Part shown: positions 23,365-31,647 of the stretch, piece after piece
Layout: every line of letters starts with the position of its first letter
Position numbering within the stretch: position 1 is the first letter of the stretch
Assembly: GCA_937928385.1 (NCBI GenBank)
Contig: CALEZD010000055.1
Location: 1-31,647, forward strand
From: an uncultured Bacteroidota bacterium
GTDB taxonomy: Bacteria > Bacteroidota > Bacteroidia > Chitinophagales > Chitinophagaceae
Direction of reading: 5' to 3'
Length of the DNA stretch: 31,647 nucleotides
The notes under the pieces: generated by a model
Seen by the model: the letters and a program-made list of their open reading frames with translations, nothing else
The model's database searches: none
What the model was told of the DNA's origin: nothing
Program-made: the position numbers and the translations under genes

Positions 23365-25209
23365 ATGAGAAGTTATACAAAACTGTTATGCACTGCTGTT
23401 ACAGCATTGTTTGCGCTGCAGGCGCAGGCCGACCATTTAACGGACAAATATTTGTTTGCAGCCCGCATGAACGGCGCGCAGGAAGTACCTGCCGTAAGTA
23501 CTAATGCTTTAGGCTTAGCCACGTTTTACCTGAACGACACCAGGGATACGCTTTGCGTAGAGATGACGGCTACGGGGCTGAGTGGCGCAATCACGGGCAT
23601 ACATATACACGAGGGCGCTATGGGTGCCAATGGTGCCGTGGTGGCCGATATGATGCCTTACCTGAGCGGCAACCGTCTGAAAGGTACTATTACAGGTTCT
23701 ACCCTTTCTTCTTCCTTTATTGCTAAAATGTTTGACGGGCAGTTTTACCTGAACGTGCACACAGCAGCCAATGCCAATGGTGAAATAAGGGGGCAGATAT
23801 TGCCTGAAGAAGATAAAGCTATGGCTGTAGTCATTAATGGCGCTAATGAAGTGCCTGCGGTGATGACCAATGCTACTGGCTTAGGCTTCTTTATGTTGCA
23901 AAAGCACCAGGGCAAACTGCATTTCAATATAGTGGCAGAAGGCCTGAGCGGGGCAATAACAGGCGCACACCTGCACAAAGCAGTAGCAGGGGCCAATGGC
24001 GGTGTGGTACAGGATTTGACCTCATTTATCATGGGTGAGCGTATCATGGGTAGTGTTGATCCATCTGCATACCTTTCTGCATTAACAGGTGACAGCCTGT
24101 ATATCAATATACATACTGCCGCCAATCCTAATGGTGAAATACGCGGACAGTTGGTGATGCAGCCTTACCTGCACTTTGATGCTATGCTGGATACAGCGCA
24201 GGAAACCACACCCGTAACAGGTACAGGTATGGAAATGGGTAATGCCGTTATGCGCCTGAACTATACTTTTGACACACTGTGGTATAATGCACAACTGAAC
24301 GGACTGAGCGGTGCTGTTACCGGCGCACACTTTCACCAGGGTGGGTTGAATACCAGCGGCGGTGTAGTGGTTGGTATACCATCTATGGATATCAATGGCA
24401 ATGTAATATCAGGTATGCTTACCGGCTCTGCTATTACAGACAGCTTCCTGCGACATATACTGGAGGGAAATATCTACCTGAACGTACACACAGCCGCTAA
24501 TCCTAATGGTGAGGTGCGCGGACAGGTGTACCGTACCTTCCGCGAAGGATATACTTTCCATATCAACGGTGCACAGCAATCGCCGATGGTTAGTTCCGGT
24601 GCATCGGGTACAGGCATGGTATCGGTTGACCGTGGCCAGACCAATGCGCACTATATGATGGTGGTAAATGGTTTGACCGGCTATTCAGCAGCGCACTTCC
24701 ACAACAATGTAGCCGGGCAAAACGGTGGCGTAATATATGACCTGAGCAGCAAGTACAGCAATGGCGGTATATTCGGCTACTGGTTGGATGATGAGCCTAC
24801 CACACCATTCAGTGCGGCTATGTCCAACAAATTTCGCAAAGACAGTGTGTATGTGAACTTTCATACCATGGCCAATGCCAATGGTGAAATAAGGGGCAAT
24901 ACATCGAGGAAGCAATGCACGGAAATACCCCAGAGCGTGGGGAGCCTGGGTAATATCAGCGTTATTACCAAACTGTACCCTAACCCTGCATACAACAGTG
25001 CTACATTAGACATCAGTTCATCAGCGCAAACAAATACGACTATACTGCTGTACGATGTAATGGGCAGGTTGGTATGGTCAACTGAGAAAAACCTGGCCTA
25101 TGGCAATAGCCGCGTACAGATACCATTGGGTAATCTAACGGCAGGTATGTACTCTGTGCAAATCAGGAGCAACACAGGGCAAATATCATTAAAACTCATT
25201 AAGCAATAA
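23365..25209 (+). CDS. Surface protein with four CHRD domains and T9SS type A tail
   Basis: 614 residues. Signal peptide to about residue 22 (...ALFALQAQA). Four tandem CHRD (chordin-like) domains follow, each ending with a conserved strand: YLNVHTAANANGEIRGQI (~127), YINIHTAANPNGEIRGQL (~244), YLNVHTAANPNGEVRGQV (~369), YVNFHTMANANGEIRGNT (~494). Within each domain AEGLSGAITGAHLH-type motifs place conserved His residues. The last ~75 residues (KLYPNPAYNSATLDIS...LKLIKQ) are the type A Por-secretion sorting domain, so the protein should leave through type IX secretion. CHRD function in bacteria is not established. Followed by a strong terminator. Confidence 0.88.
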   Translation: MRSYTKLLCTAVTALFALQAQADHLTDKYLFAARMNGAQEVPAVSTNALGLATFYLNDTRDTLCVEMTATGLSGAITGIHIHEGAMGANGAVVADMMPYLSGNRLKGTITGSTLSSSFIAKMFDGQFYLNVHTAANANGEIRGQILPEEDKAMAVVINGANEVPAVMTNATGLGFFMLQKHQGKLHFNIVAEGLSGAITGAHLHKAVAGANGGVVQDLTSFIMGERIMGSVDPSAYLSALTGDSLYINIHTAANPNGEIRGQLVMQPYLHFDAMLDTAQETTPVTGTGMEMGNAVMRLNYTFDTLWYNAQLNGLSGAVTGAHFHQGGLNTSGGVVVGIPSMDINGNVISGMLTGSAITDSFLRHILEGNIYLNVHTAANPNGEVRGQVYRTFREGYTFHINGAQQSPMVSSGASGTGMVSVDRGQTNAHYMMVVNGLTGYSAAHFHNNVAGQNGGVIYDLSSKYSNGGIFGYWLDDEPTTPFSAAMSNKFRKDSVYVNFHTMANANGEIRGNTSRKQCTEIPQSVGSLGNISVITKLYPNPAYNSATLDISSSAQTNTTILLYDVMGRLVWSTEKNLAYGNSRVQIPLGNLTAGMYSVQIRSNTGQISLKLIKQ

Positions 25210-25241
25210 GGGGTAAACGGGGTGTTTTTTGATTACAACAG

Positions 25242-25264
25242 GCCGCAGTATCTACTGCGGCTTT
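25242..25264 (+). terminator. Intrinsic terminator after the CHRD gene
   Basis: GCCGCAGTA-TC-TACTGCGGC followed by TTTG. The 9-bp stem is perfect. Confidence 0.75.
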
Positions 25265-25299
25265 GTTATATGTAAATCAGCAATAACTATAAATACCCC

Positions 25300-25330
25300 T
25301 TTGGCTACAGGCTGTTATATCGTAACTTTG
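25300..25330 (+). promoter_or_regulatory. Promoter of the bacilliredoxin gene
   Basis: TTTG (25300-25303), 19 bases, TAACTTTG (25323-25330), start codon at 25348. Exact fit to the Bacteroidota consensus. Confidence 0.75.
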
Positions 25331-25347
25331 CAGTTCAAATAACGAAT

Positions 25348-25764
25348 ATGTATCCTACAGAAATAGTGGCCCCGATGAAGGCCGAAGTGACAGAAAATGG
25401 TTTTAAAGAATTGCTGACGCCGGAAGATGTAGATAATGCCCTGGAAAAACCAGGAACGGCGTTATTGTTCATCAACTCAGTATGCGGCTGCTCTGCAGGT
25501 ACGGCACGCCCGGGTGTGGTAATGGCGGTAAAAAACGCCGCTAAAGTACCCGACCAGGTACTGACCAGCTTTGCAGGCTATGACACAGCTGCTGTACAAC
25601 AGGCACGCACTTATTTGCTGCCCTACCCCCCCTCTTCGCCATGCATAGCATTGCTGAAAGACGGACAGGTGGTGCATATAATAGAGCGCCATAATATAGA
25701 AGGCCGCCCCGCGCAGATGATAGCCGCCAACCTTATGCAGGCTTTTGAGACGTATTGTAATTAA
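25348..25764 (+). CDS. BrxA/BrxB-family bacilliredoxin
   Basis: 138 residues, thioredoxin-fold protein of the YphP/YqiW (DUF1094) family. The active-site motif is CGC, in INSVCGCSAGTARPGV, with Cys46 and Cys48. In Firmicutes these proteins remove bacillithiol from oxidised proteins, and Bacteroidota members are thought to act with bacillithiol or a similar thiol. The N-terminal MYPTEIVAPMKAEVTENGF is characteristic of the family. A single-gene unit between its own promoter and terminator. Confidence 0.9.
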   Translation: MYPTEIVAPMKAEVTENGFKELLTPEDVDNALEKPGTALLFINSVCGCSAGTARPGVVMAVKNAAKVPDQVLTSFAGYDTAAVQQARTYLLPYPPSSPCIALLKDGQVVHIIERHNIEGRPAQMIAANLMQAFETYCN

Positions 25765-25780
25765 TTTAAAAAAATTATCA

Positions 25781-25815
25781 AAAAAGAGGTGTACGGTTGA
25801 GTACACCTCTTTTTG
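25781..25815 (+). terminator. Strong terminator between bacilliredoxin and gmk
   Basis: AGAGGTGTAC-GGTTGA-GTACACCTCT, a perfect 10-bp stem extended by A/T pairs and followed by TTTTTG. Its end overlaps the first codons of the over-long gmk frame. Confidence 0.8.
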
Positions 25816-25840
25816 TTGCGCAAAATTCGCAATACAGCAA

Positions 25841-25848
25841 TAATTTTG
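25841..25848 (+). promoter_or_regulatory. -7 box of the gmk promoter
   Basis: TAATTTTG matches TAnnTTTG; a TTG at 25816-25818 lies 22 bases upstream. Transcription would start near 25855, after the upstream TTG codons of the gmk frame. Confidence 0.6.
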
Positions 25849-25878
25849 TTTTTTCGTGTTCCCATTCAGCACACAATT

Positions 25879-26451
25879 TTGGACGCAGGAAAGATAATCA
25901 TAGTAACAGCCCCTTCGGGCTCGGGCAAAACCACATTGGTAAAGCGCATGCTGGCGGCTTACCCTAAACTGGCTTTTTCTATATCTGCCTGTACGCGTAC
26001 GCCCCGGCCTAACGAGCAGCACGGCAAAGACTACTATTTCTACACCGAGGAGGAATTTAAAAAACTGATAGAGGAAGATGCTTTTGTAGAATGGGAAATG
26101 GTGTACACCGGTAAATACTACGGCACGCTGAAATCTGAAATGGAACGTATATGGGCCAACAGGCAGGCACCCTTGGTAGATATTGATGTACACGGAGCCA
26201 TTGCATTGCAGAACAAATACCCGGATAATTCGCTAAGCCTGTTTATACAAGCCCCATCGATGCAGGAGCTGCGACACAGGCTGGAAAAACGTGGTACAGA
26301 AACACCCGAAAGCCTGGAAGAGCGGCTGAAAAAAGCCGAACTGGAAATAGCCTACGCACCCCAGTTTGACGCAGTGATTATTAATGATGACCTGGATAAG
26401 GCCACACAGGAGCTTATCAGCACCATCCAAGATTTTCTGTCTGAAGACTAA
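25879..26451 (+). CDS. gmk: Guanylate kinase
   Basis: 190 residues from a TTG start at 25879. Essential enzyme converting GMP to GDP with ATP. P-loop APSGSGKTT (11-19), GMP-binding region SACTRTPRPNEQHGKDY, then VEWEMVYTGKYYGT, with LVDIDVHGA for the Asp near the nucleotide. The open frame continues upstream to a TTG at 25813, but that part lies within the preceding terminator and the -7 box, so it cannot be in the transcript. The 25879 start gives the usual family length (~190) and starts the protein at MDAGKIIIVTAPSGSGK. No ATG is available in a suitable place. Followed after 45 bases by 26497. Confidence 0.92.
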   Translation: MDAGKIIIVTAPSGSGKTTLVKRMLAAYPKLAFSISACTRTPRPNEQHGKDYYFYTEEEFKKLIEEDAFVEWEMVYTGKYYGTLKSEMERIWANRQAPLVDIDVHGAIALQNKYPDNSLSLFIQAPSMQELRHRLEKRGTETPESLEERLKKAELEIAYAPQFDAVIINDDLDKATQELISTIQDFLSED

Positions 26452-26496
26452 GCCAATTATATAATATCGCTCAATTCCGTATCTTTAAACGTACAT

Positions 26497-27762
26497 ATGG
26501 ACGATCCGAATTTAATTCTGTACATATTGGGATGTATCCTGCTTATAGGCTTCTTCGCAGGTACAGAGATAGCATTTATCTCAGTTAACAAGCTGAACAT
26601 AGAGTTAAAGAAAAAACAGGGCTCACTGCCGGGAAAAATCTTGTCCCGCTTTATGGAAAAGCCCTCGGACTTTATAGGTACCAGCCTGGTAGGCGTCAAT
26701 GTAATGCTGGTGATATATGGTCTGCTGATGACCAGGCTCACCGACCCTGTGCTGGATGCATTACCGCCTCCTTTCAATTCAGAATACGCCCACCTGATAT
26801 TTGATACACTGATAGCCACTGCGGTTATCTTATTCCTGGCTGAGTTCCTGCCCAAAGCCATTTTTCGTGCCAAGGCAGAGCCGTTGCTGGCCTTCTTTGC
26901 CATACCTATGCAGCTATTGTACTACCTGCTGTACCCGATTGCAAAAATATTTGTCGCTATATCCGAGTTTATCCTGAAATACTTGTTCAATGTACGGATG
27001 AAAGAAAACAAGCAGGTATTCAACCGTGTAGACCTGGAACATTTTGTGAAACAGACGATGCATGGCCACGAGAACGACAGTAATGAGTTGAATACAGAAT
27101 TGTTTGAAAACGCCCTGTACTTAGTAAATGTGAAAATCAGGAAGTGTATGGTACCCCGCAACGAGATAGAAGCGCTGGATGCTGATACCCCGATTCCTGA
27201 TGTCAGGAACAAGTTTATTGATACCAAACTGTCAAAAATCATCGTTTACCAAGACAGTATTGACAACATAATAGGCTACATACACCACCTGGACCTGAAC
27301 CGTCGGCCACAAAAGATAGAGGAGATATTACACACCATTACGGCAGTACCCGAAACCATGAGCGCGGTAGACCTGATGAACCGTTTTACCAAAGACAGGA
27401 AGAGTATAGCCTGGGTGATAGACGAATTTGGCGGTACGGCAGGCATTGTGACCATGGAAGACGTGTTGGAAGAAATATTCGGAGATATAAACGATGAATT
27501 TGACACGCCGGACCATGTAGAGAAGCAGATATCTGAAAATGAATTTATATTCTCAGGCAGGCTGGAACTGGATTACCTGAACGAAAAATACGATTTTAAT
27601 TTCCCTACTGATGAATCAGAAACCCTTTCGGGATATATCATTGCCAATCACGAAACTATACCTAAGCTGAAAGAGCGTATCGTAATCGAAGATTTTGAAT
27701 TTGATATACTGCTCGTGTCAGACACACGTATTGAGACAGTAAAAATGAAAATATTAAAGTAA
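26497..27762 (+). CDS. CNNM/CorC-like membrane protein with CBS pair (hemolysin family)
   Basis: 421 residues. Residues 1-~165 form the DUF21/CNNM membrane region (helices around LYILGCILLIGFFAGTEIAF, IGTSLVGVNVMLVIYGLLM, LIATAVILFLAEFLPKAIF, LLAFFAIPMQLLYYLLYP). A pair of CBS domains follows (~205-325, with MVPRNEIEALDADTPIPDV and AWVIDEFGGTAGIVTMEDV, EEIFGDINDE) and a CorC/HlyC C-terminal domain (~330-421). CNNM/CorC-type proteins handle divalent cations such as Mg2+. GldE of gliding Bacteroidota has the same architecture, but no gld neighbour is present, so it cannot be called gldE. 45 bases after gmk and 25 before the next gene, so probably co-transcribed. Confidence 0.88.
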   Translation: MDDPNLILYILGCILLIGFFAGTEIAFISVNKLNIELKKKQGSLPGKILSRFMEKPSDFIGTSLVGVNVMLVIYGLLMTRLTDPVLDALPPPFNSEYAHLIFDTLIATAVILFLAEFLPKAIFRAKAEPLLAFFAIPMQLLYYLLYPIAKIFVAISEFILKYLFNVRMKENKQVFNRVDLEHFVKQTMHGHENDSNELNTELFENALYLVNVKIRKCMVPRNEIEALDADTPIPDVRNKFIDTKLSKIIVYQDSIDNIIGYIHHLDLNRRPQKIEEILHTITAVPETMSAVDLMNRFTKDRKSIAWVIDEFGGTAGIVTMEDVLEEIFGDINDEFDTPDHVEKQISENEFIFSGRLELDYLNEKYDFNFPTDESETLSGYIIANHETIPKLKERIVIEDFEFDILLVSDTRIETVKMKILK

Positions 27763-27787
27763 CTTACTCTTAATAAAACTGATAGTT

Positions 27788-28318
27788 ATGGCCATTCAAC
27801 GTCCTTTCAACCTGGATAAATGGATAGAAGAAAACAGGCATTTGCTGAAACCACCGGTGGGCAACCAGTGTGTGTATAAAGACGCAGGCGATTTTATAGT
27901 GATGGTAGTAGGCGGCCCTAACAGCCGTAAGGATTTTCACTATAACGAGAGCGAGGAGCTGTTTTACCAGCTACAGGGAGATATAGTGGTGCGCATAGTA
28001 GAAGATGGCAAACCGGTAGATATATCCATAAGGGCCGGCGATATGTTCCTGCTGCCGGCAAAAGTACCCCACTCGCCCCAGCGTACAGAAGGGTCTGTAG
28101 GCCTGGTGATAGAAAAAAAGCGTGAAAACAAGGAAATAGACGGATTTCTGTGGTTTTGCGAAAAATGTGGCGAGAAGTTATATGAAGAATATTTTGAACT
28201 GACCGACATAGTCAAGCAACTACCCCCTGTTATGGAGAGGTTTTACATGGACGAGGATAAACGTACCTGCAAAAGCTGCGGGCATGTAATGGAACCGCCA
28301 ACACCTAAAAAATCATGA
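27788..28318 (+). CDS. nbaC: 3-hydroxyanthranilate 3,4-dioxygenase
   Basis: 176 residues, cupin-fold non-haem iron enzyme that opens the ring of 3-hydroxyanthranilate in the kynurenine pathway towards quinolinate and NAD or towards catabolism. Metal ligands appear as His51, Glu57 and His95 (HYNESEELFYQLQGD, PAKVPHSPQR). The rubredoxin-like C-terminal site with two CxxC pairs (CEKCGE, Cys124/Cys127; CKSCGH, Cys161/Cys164) is present, as in the bacterial form of the enzyme. It lies 25 bases after the CNNM-like gene. The pathway's first enzyme is at 12301; the enzymes in between are not in the window. Confidence 0.92.
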   Translation: MAIQRPFNLDKWIEENRHLLKPPVGNQCVYKDAGDFIVMVVGGPNSRKDFHYNESEELFYQLQGDIVVRIVEDGKPVDISIRAGDMFLLPAKVPHSPQRTEGSVGLVIEKKRENKEIDGFLWFCEKCGEKLYEEYFELTDIVKQLPPVMERFYMDEDKRTCKSCGHVMEPPTPKKS

Positions 28319-28357
28319 TTAATTAGGTAGAAACATAGAGAAATCAAGCCAAACCAT

Positions 28358-28365
28358 TAGATTTG
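28358..28365 (+). promoter_or_regulatory. Possible -7 box
   Basis: TAGATTTG, 21 bases before the ATG at 28387. No clear TTTG lies 20 bases upstream. Confidence 0.4.
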
Positions 28366-28386
28366 CACACGTAAAAATAATCAAGC

Positions 28387-28638
28387 ATGTCACACGATTC
28401 ACACGCAGCGCATCATACTGAACCGAAAAACAGCAGGCCAGGTAGCTCATTTACCTCTTCCATCTGGTTTATGCTCTTGTTAGCACTGTTATTTATAGCT
28501 TCTGTCAACTTTGTAAAAGTGATGAGCCATGATGATGGCGGCCATGGCACAGAACATGCCGCTCCCGCACATGGCGATGGCCACGATGCAGGACATGGCG
28601 CAACCGAGCATCACGAAGAAACCGGGCACGGTCACTAA
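28387..28638 (+). CDS. Small histidine-rich single-pass membrane protein
   Basis: 83 residues. A short N-terminal tail with four His (MSHDSHAAHHTEPKNS) precedes one hydrophobic helix (SSIWFMLLLALLFIASVNF, ~27-45), and the C-terminal half is made almost entirely of His, Gly, Asp and Glu (VMSHDDGGHGTEHAAPAHGD, then HDAGHGATEHHEETGHGH). About 14 His in all. The hydrophilic ends suggest metal binding (Zn, Ni or Cu), but no family is known to me. The composition is extreme but the reading frame has normal codons and starts and stops cleanly between 27788 and 28660. 21 bases upstream of hldD. Confidence 0.65.
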   Translation: MSHDSHAAHHTEPKNSRPGSSFTSSIWFMLLLALLFIASVNFVKVMSHDDGGHGTEHAAPAHGDGHDAGHGATEHHEETGHGH

Positions 28639-28659
28639 GCTGCTACAATTTATCAATTC

Positions 28660-29640
28660 ATGCAAAGCACCGATGTAATAGCTATTACAGGCGCGGCTGG
28701 CTTTATCGGCAGTTATCTTACCGGGCTGCTCAACCGTGCAGGGTATGAACAGTTGATTTTAGTTGATGATTTTTCACCTGAGGAAAAACTGAAAAACCTG
28801 GATGGCAAAACATACCTGCAACAAATCAACAGGGATGAGTTTCCTGAATGGGCGAAGGAACATGATGGCACCCTACAATATATCTTTCACCTTGGGGCGC
28901 GCACTGATACTACCGAGATGGACTACTCCATCCATAAAAAACTGAATCTTGATTATTCGAAACTGGTATGGGATATCTGCACAGAGCAGCGTATCCCGTT
29001 GGTATATGCATCGTCGGCAGCCACTTATGGCAATGGCGAACATGGTTATACCGACAGCCACGATATAGTGAAGGAACTACAACCATTGAACCCCTATGGC
29101 CGTTCCAAAAACGAGTTTGACATCTGGGCATTGGAACAGGCTACTACCCCTCCCTTTTGGGCTGGTGTCAAGTTCTTTAATGTATATGGCCCCAATGAAT
29201 ATCATAAGGGGCGCATGGCATCTGTGGTATTTCATGCATACAGGCAGATAAAGGAAAAGGGCACAGTAAAGCTATTCCGCTCTCATAACCCGGACTATAA
29301 AGACGGTGAGCAGATACGTGATTTTATTTATGTACAAGATGCCACAGGAATATGTTACTGGCTGATGCAACATCAACCTGCAAACGGACTGTATAATGTC
29401 GGGACGGGACAGGCACGTACTTTCAACGACCTGGTTACCGCCATCTTCCATACATTAAATAAGCCTGTACAGATTGAATATATAGACACGCCTATAGATA
29501 TACGCGACAAGTATCAATACTTCACAGAGGCTGATATGGAGAAACTCATCAATGCCGGCTATCAACAGCCCATCACATCCCTGGAAGAAGGTGTAAGTGA
29601 TTATGTAGCTACCTACCTGGAGACAGGCAAATATTACTAA
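28660..29640 (+). CDS. hldD: ADP-L-glycero-D-manno-heptose 6-epimerase
   Basis: 326 residues, SDR enzyme of the LPS inner-core heptose pathway, turning ADP-D-glycero- into ADP-L-glycero-manno-heptose. NAD(P) site TGAAGFIGSYL (10-20), the Tyr146-x3-Lys150 pair in NPYGRSKNE, the ASSAATYGNG stretch before it, and the late FFNVYGPNEYHKGRMASVVF that is diagnostic for HldD. Length is within the family range. It starts 21 bases after the histidine-rich gene. Convergent with 29693, ended by the hairpin at 29646. Confidence 0.9.
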   Translation: MQSTDVIAITGAAGFIGSYLTGLLNRAGYEQLILVDDFSPEEKLKNLDGKTYLQQINRDEFPEWAKEHDGTLQYIFHLGARTDTTEMDYSIHKKLNLDYSKLVWDICTEQRIPLVYASSAATYGNGEHGYTDSHDIVKELQPLNPYGRSKNEFDIWALEQATTPPFWAGVKFFNVYGPNEYHKGRMASVVFHAYRQIKEKGTVKLFRSHNPDYKDGEQIRDFIYVQDATGICYWLMQHQPANGLYNVGTGQARTFNDLVTAIFHTLNKPVQIEYIDTPIDIRDKYQYFTEADMEKLINAGYQQPITSLEEGVSDYVATYLETGKYY

Positions 29641-29666
29641 AAAAACAGCCACGGTGTACGTGGCTG
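29641..29666 (-). terminator. Terminator between convergent genes
   Basis: CAGCCACG-GTGTA-CGTGGCTG, perfect 8-bp stem. Read leftward it is followed by a run of seven T, so it serves the CHU_C gene at 29693; rightward no T tract follows for hldD. Confidence 0.8.
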
Positions 29667-29692
29667 CCTGTGTATATCAAATGATTAAGAGG

Positions 29693-31561
29693 TTATCTGA
29701 GTAATGTCATATTGCCGTTGTAATTTTCTGTTACACCGTTTCCGAATGTAACCTGTATGGTATATATATATACGCCAACCGGCTGTAATTCGCCATTGTA
29801 TCTGCCATCCCATCCACGGCCATTGGTGGCTGTTGTTTCAAAAACTTTTTGTCCCCAGCGGTTATATATATCCATATTGAAGCGGGAGATACTGCGTGAG
29901 AGTAACTGGCGTGGCAGGAAGTAATCGCTGTTACCATCGCCATTAGGTGTAAACACATTGGGGATATTGATAAAACAATCCCTTCTTACTACCACACTGT
30001 CGGTTGCAGTACAACCATCCAAATCTGCCTTGACTGAATATGTGCCGGGGTAGCGCACAAATATTCCTGTAGCACCATTTTTGTCAGGCGTACTCCATGT
30101 ATATACTACGCCGGGATTGCTGCGTAAATCTGCGATGTAAACAGGATCACCGTCGGAACATATTGCCGTATCTTCTCCCAGGTAAACCTGGGGTATCGGT
30201 TTTACTGTATATACCCCGGTATAGCTTACATCGGGGCATATCCTGTAATCTACATCAAACCGCACATTGTATGTGCCGGGCTCCCTGTAAGAATGGTGTA
30301 CCCGGTTAACATCAGGTATTACTACCCCGTCGTTAAAATCCCATTTGGCTGATATGAACGCCTCTTGCAGGTAGTCAACATTAAATATTATTTCATCGCC
30401 TACACAAACTTCATCTTTGTCAGCAACTACTATTACATGTCCTATAGAGTCTACAACAATTTCGCGTTTAAATGAATCTGAGCAGCCTAAAAAGTCTGTT
30501 ACGATGAAGGTGGCATCATATATACCGGAACGCTCGTAGGTATGTTTGGTGTCTATCACTATGTCGGTTGCCCCATCGCCAAACCTCCACTGCATTTGAG
30601 GTACTGTGCCAGGCTTAACATAAGAATTATCCGAAGCTTTAAAGTTGATAGTTTCACCCTGGCAAATACTATCGTCATCCATTACAAACTCAGCTTTTAC
30701 CGGGTGGTTAATGACAACATTCTTATCAATTGTATCTTTACACTTACCGTTGTCTGCAATTAATACCACTTTGTATGTCCTGTCAGTATAATCAGGTTTA
30801 GGTACTATATAATAATGAGTATAAATGCCATCAGCTATATTTTGAGAAGGTGTACCGTCACCAAAATTCCAGTTTGACATAACCGCCAGGTTATCGTCGC
30901 TGGTTGTTTTGTTCGTGAATATCACTTCATCCTCTTCACAATCTTCTTTTATTTCAAAAGAGAAATCTGCGAATACATCAGGATTGACTTTGAACTCAAA
31001 AGTAACTGTATCTGACTTACAACCATTGGGTGTTTCAGCATAAACAAAATATATGCCTTCCTGCGTTTTTTGCACATCATTCATCGGGTATATATATCCA
31101 CTTGGGTCAAACACATCATTCAGTGTAGAACCGTAAATATGTGCCGTGCCACCTACCGGCACATTGATAGTAGGCAGGGAGATAGTATCATCTTCGCCAG
31201 GGCAAACAGGCCCTGCCTGAACCACATTGCCCACACTTGGTGTCGGTGTTACGTTTACATTTACATTGGCCTGGTAAACGCAAGGGCCTATTGTAGCCGT
31301 AACAGTATAAGTGCCTGAATGACCGATTGCTACACTCAGCAGTTTAGGGTCCCTGACATTAGGCGATGGTGACCATGTGGGAGTTGCGGTAGATGTCCAG
31401 GTATATGCAGCACCGGGTATAACAGTAGCGCCTAACTGTATATCCTTTCCTGAACATACAGGATCGTCAACAGTAGCCTGGAAGTTTACATTGCAGGGTT
31501 GCGCCCATGCAGCAGTGGCAATAACCAGTAATGAGAAGGCTGATAATAGTTTTCGTATCAT
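29693..31561 (-). CDS. T9SS-exported PKD-domain protein with CHU_C sorting domain
   Basis: 622 residues. Signal peptide at 1-20 (MIRKLLSAFSLLVIATAAWA). Two Ig-like segments follow (~24-105, ~106-195; CSGKDIQLGATVIPGAAYTW). Then come three PKD domains with the WxFGDG or WDFNDG core: NWNFGDGTPS (~196-286), QWRFGDGATD (~288-370), KWDFNDGVVI (~378-455). After one more Ig-like segment (~458-527) a CHU_C type B sorting domain closes it (IPNVFTPNGDGNSDYFLP, YNRWGQKVFE, residues ~533-622). Cell-surface or secreted through type IX; an adhesin or scaffold function is likely. Its terminator lies at 29641. The start has no clear upstream consensus promoter in the remaining 86 bases. Confidence 0.88.
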   Translation of the reverse strand: MIRKLLSAFSLLVIATAAWAQPCNVNFQATVDDPVCSGKDIQLGATVIPGAAYTWTSTATPTWSPSPNVRDPKLLSVAIGHSGTYTVTATIGPCVYQANVNVNVTPTPSVGNVVQAGPVCPGEDDTISLPTINVPVGGTAHIYGSTLNDVFDPSGYIYPMNDVQKTQEGIYFVYAETPNGCKSDTVTFEFKVNPDVFADFSFEIKEDCEEDEVIFTNKTTSDDNLAVMSNWNFGDGTPSQNIADGIYTHYYIVPKPDYTDRTYKVVLIADNGKCKDTIDKNVVINHPVKAEFVMDDDSICQGETINFKASDNSYVKPGTVPQMQWRFGDGATDIVIDTKHTYERSGIYDATFIVTDFLGCSDSFKREIVVDSIGHVIVVADKDEVCVGDEIIFNVDYLQEAFISAKWDFNDGVVIPDVNRVHHSYREPGTYNVRFDVDYRICPDVSYTGVYTVKPIPQVYLGEDTAICSDGDPVYIADLRSNPGVVYTWSTPDKNGATGIFVRYPGTYSVKADLDGCTATDSVVVRRDCFINIPNVFTPNGDGNSDYFLPRQLLSRSISRFNMDIYNRWGQKVFETTATNGRGWDGRYNGELQPVGVYIYTIQVTFGNGVTENYNGNMTLLR

Positions 31562-31647
31562 TATACAATGCGTTTATATCAAGATTGACATTAACGGCAG
31601 GTAATGAGTTGGGTAGATATTTAAGAATAATTAACAACATTTTCTAT

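Noticed and set aside
23365..25209. Tandem DNA repeat as a mobile feature
   Set aside because: Repetition reflects the four CHRD domains, diverged at the codon level.

Overview
The window looks like chromosomal DNA of a Bacteroidota bacterium, most likely from the Chitinophagaceae or a near relative. Evidence: two surface proteins with the type B type IX secretion (CHU_C, gliding-motility) C-terminal domain, one CHRD protein with a type A Por-secretion tail, a DUF2807 lipoprotein, a BBP2-type porin, and many promoters of the Bacteroidota form TTTG-N19/20-TAnnTTTG. The family-level placement is inference.

Layout. 1-5000: leader of a gene running off the left edge, with heptamer repeats in its putative 5' UTR; a CHU_C surface protein; a PAS/H-box protein without a kinase catalytic domain; a small membrane protein; a LamG lipoprotein; a CPBP-type membrane protein. 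5000-8400: an AT-rich islet of small unknown genes with REP-like palindromes, a 110-bp imperfect palindrome, a 41-bp direct repeat and scattered copies of one inverted motif. 8400-15500: an ABC-F ATPase, a DMP19/DUF4375-like protein, a methyltransferase, a DUF2807 lipoprotein, then a tight cluster of tryptophan 2,3-dioxygenase plus an ABC-2 ATPase and permease.

15621-19162 is the most interesting part: an apparently intact 3.54-kb transposon with perfect 47-bp terminal inverted repeats and an 8-bp target duplication. It carries an IS1595-type transposase and an unusual cargo: a retropepsin-like aspartic protease with a SEC-C zinc tail, a small DUF5678-like partner, a winged-helix-like protein with a proline-rich linker, a tRNA-Glu(TTC)-like gene followed by a series of hairpins, and a small charged protein. 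The transposase and the winged-helix-like gene diverge from two near-identical mirrored promoters, and both ends carry outward-facing terminators whose T tracts lie inside the inverted repeats.

19180-31647 is mostly conserved chromosome: an outer-membrane porin, a DUF2279 protein, fused formimidoyltransferase-cyclodeaminase (histidine catabolism), a four-CHRD surface protein, a bacilliredoxin, guanylate kinase, a CNNM/CorC-like membrane protein, 3-hydroxyanthranilate 3,4-dioxygenase, a histidine-rich small membrane protein, heptose epimerase HldD and a PKD/CHU_C surface protein. Two kynurenine-pathway enzymes (12301 and 27788) lie about 15 kb apart.
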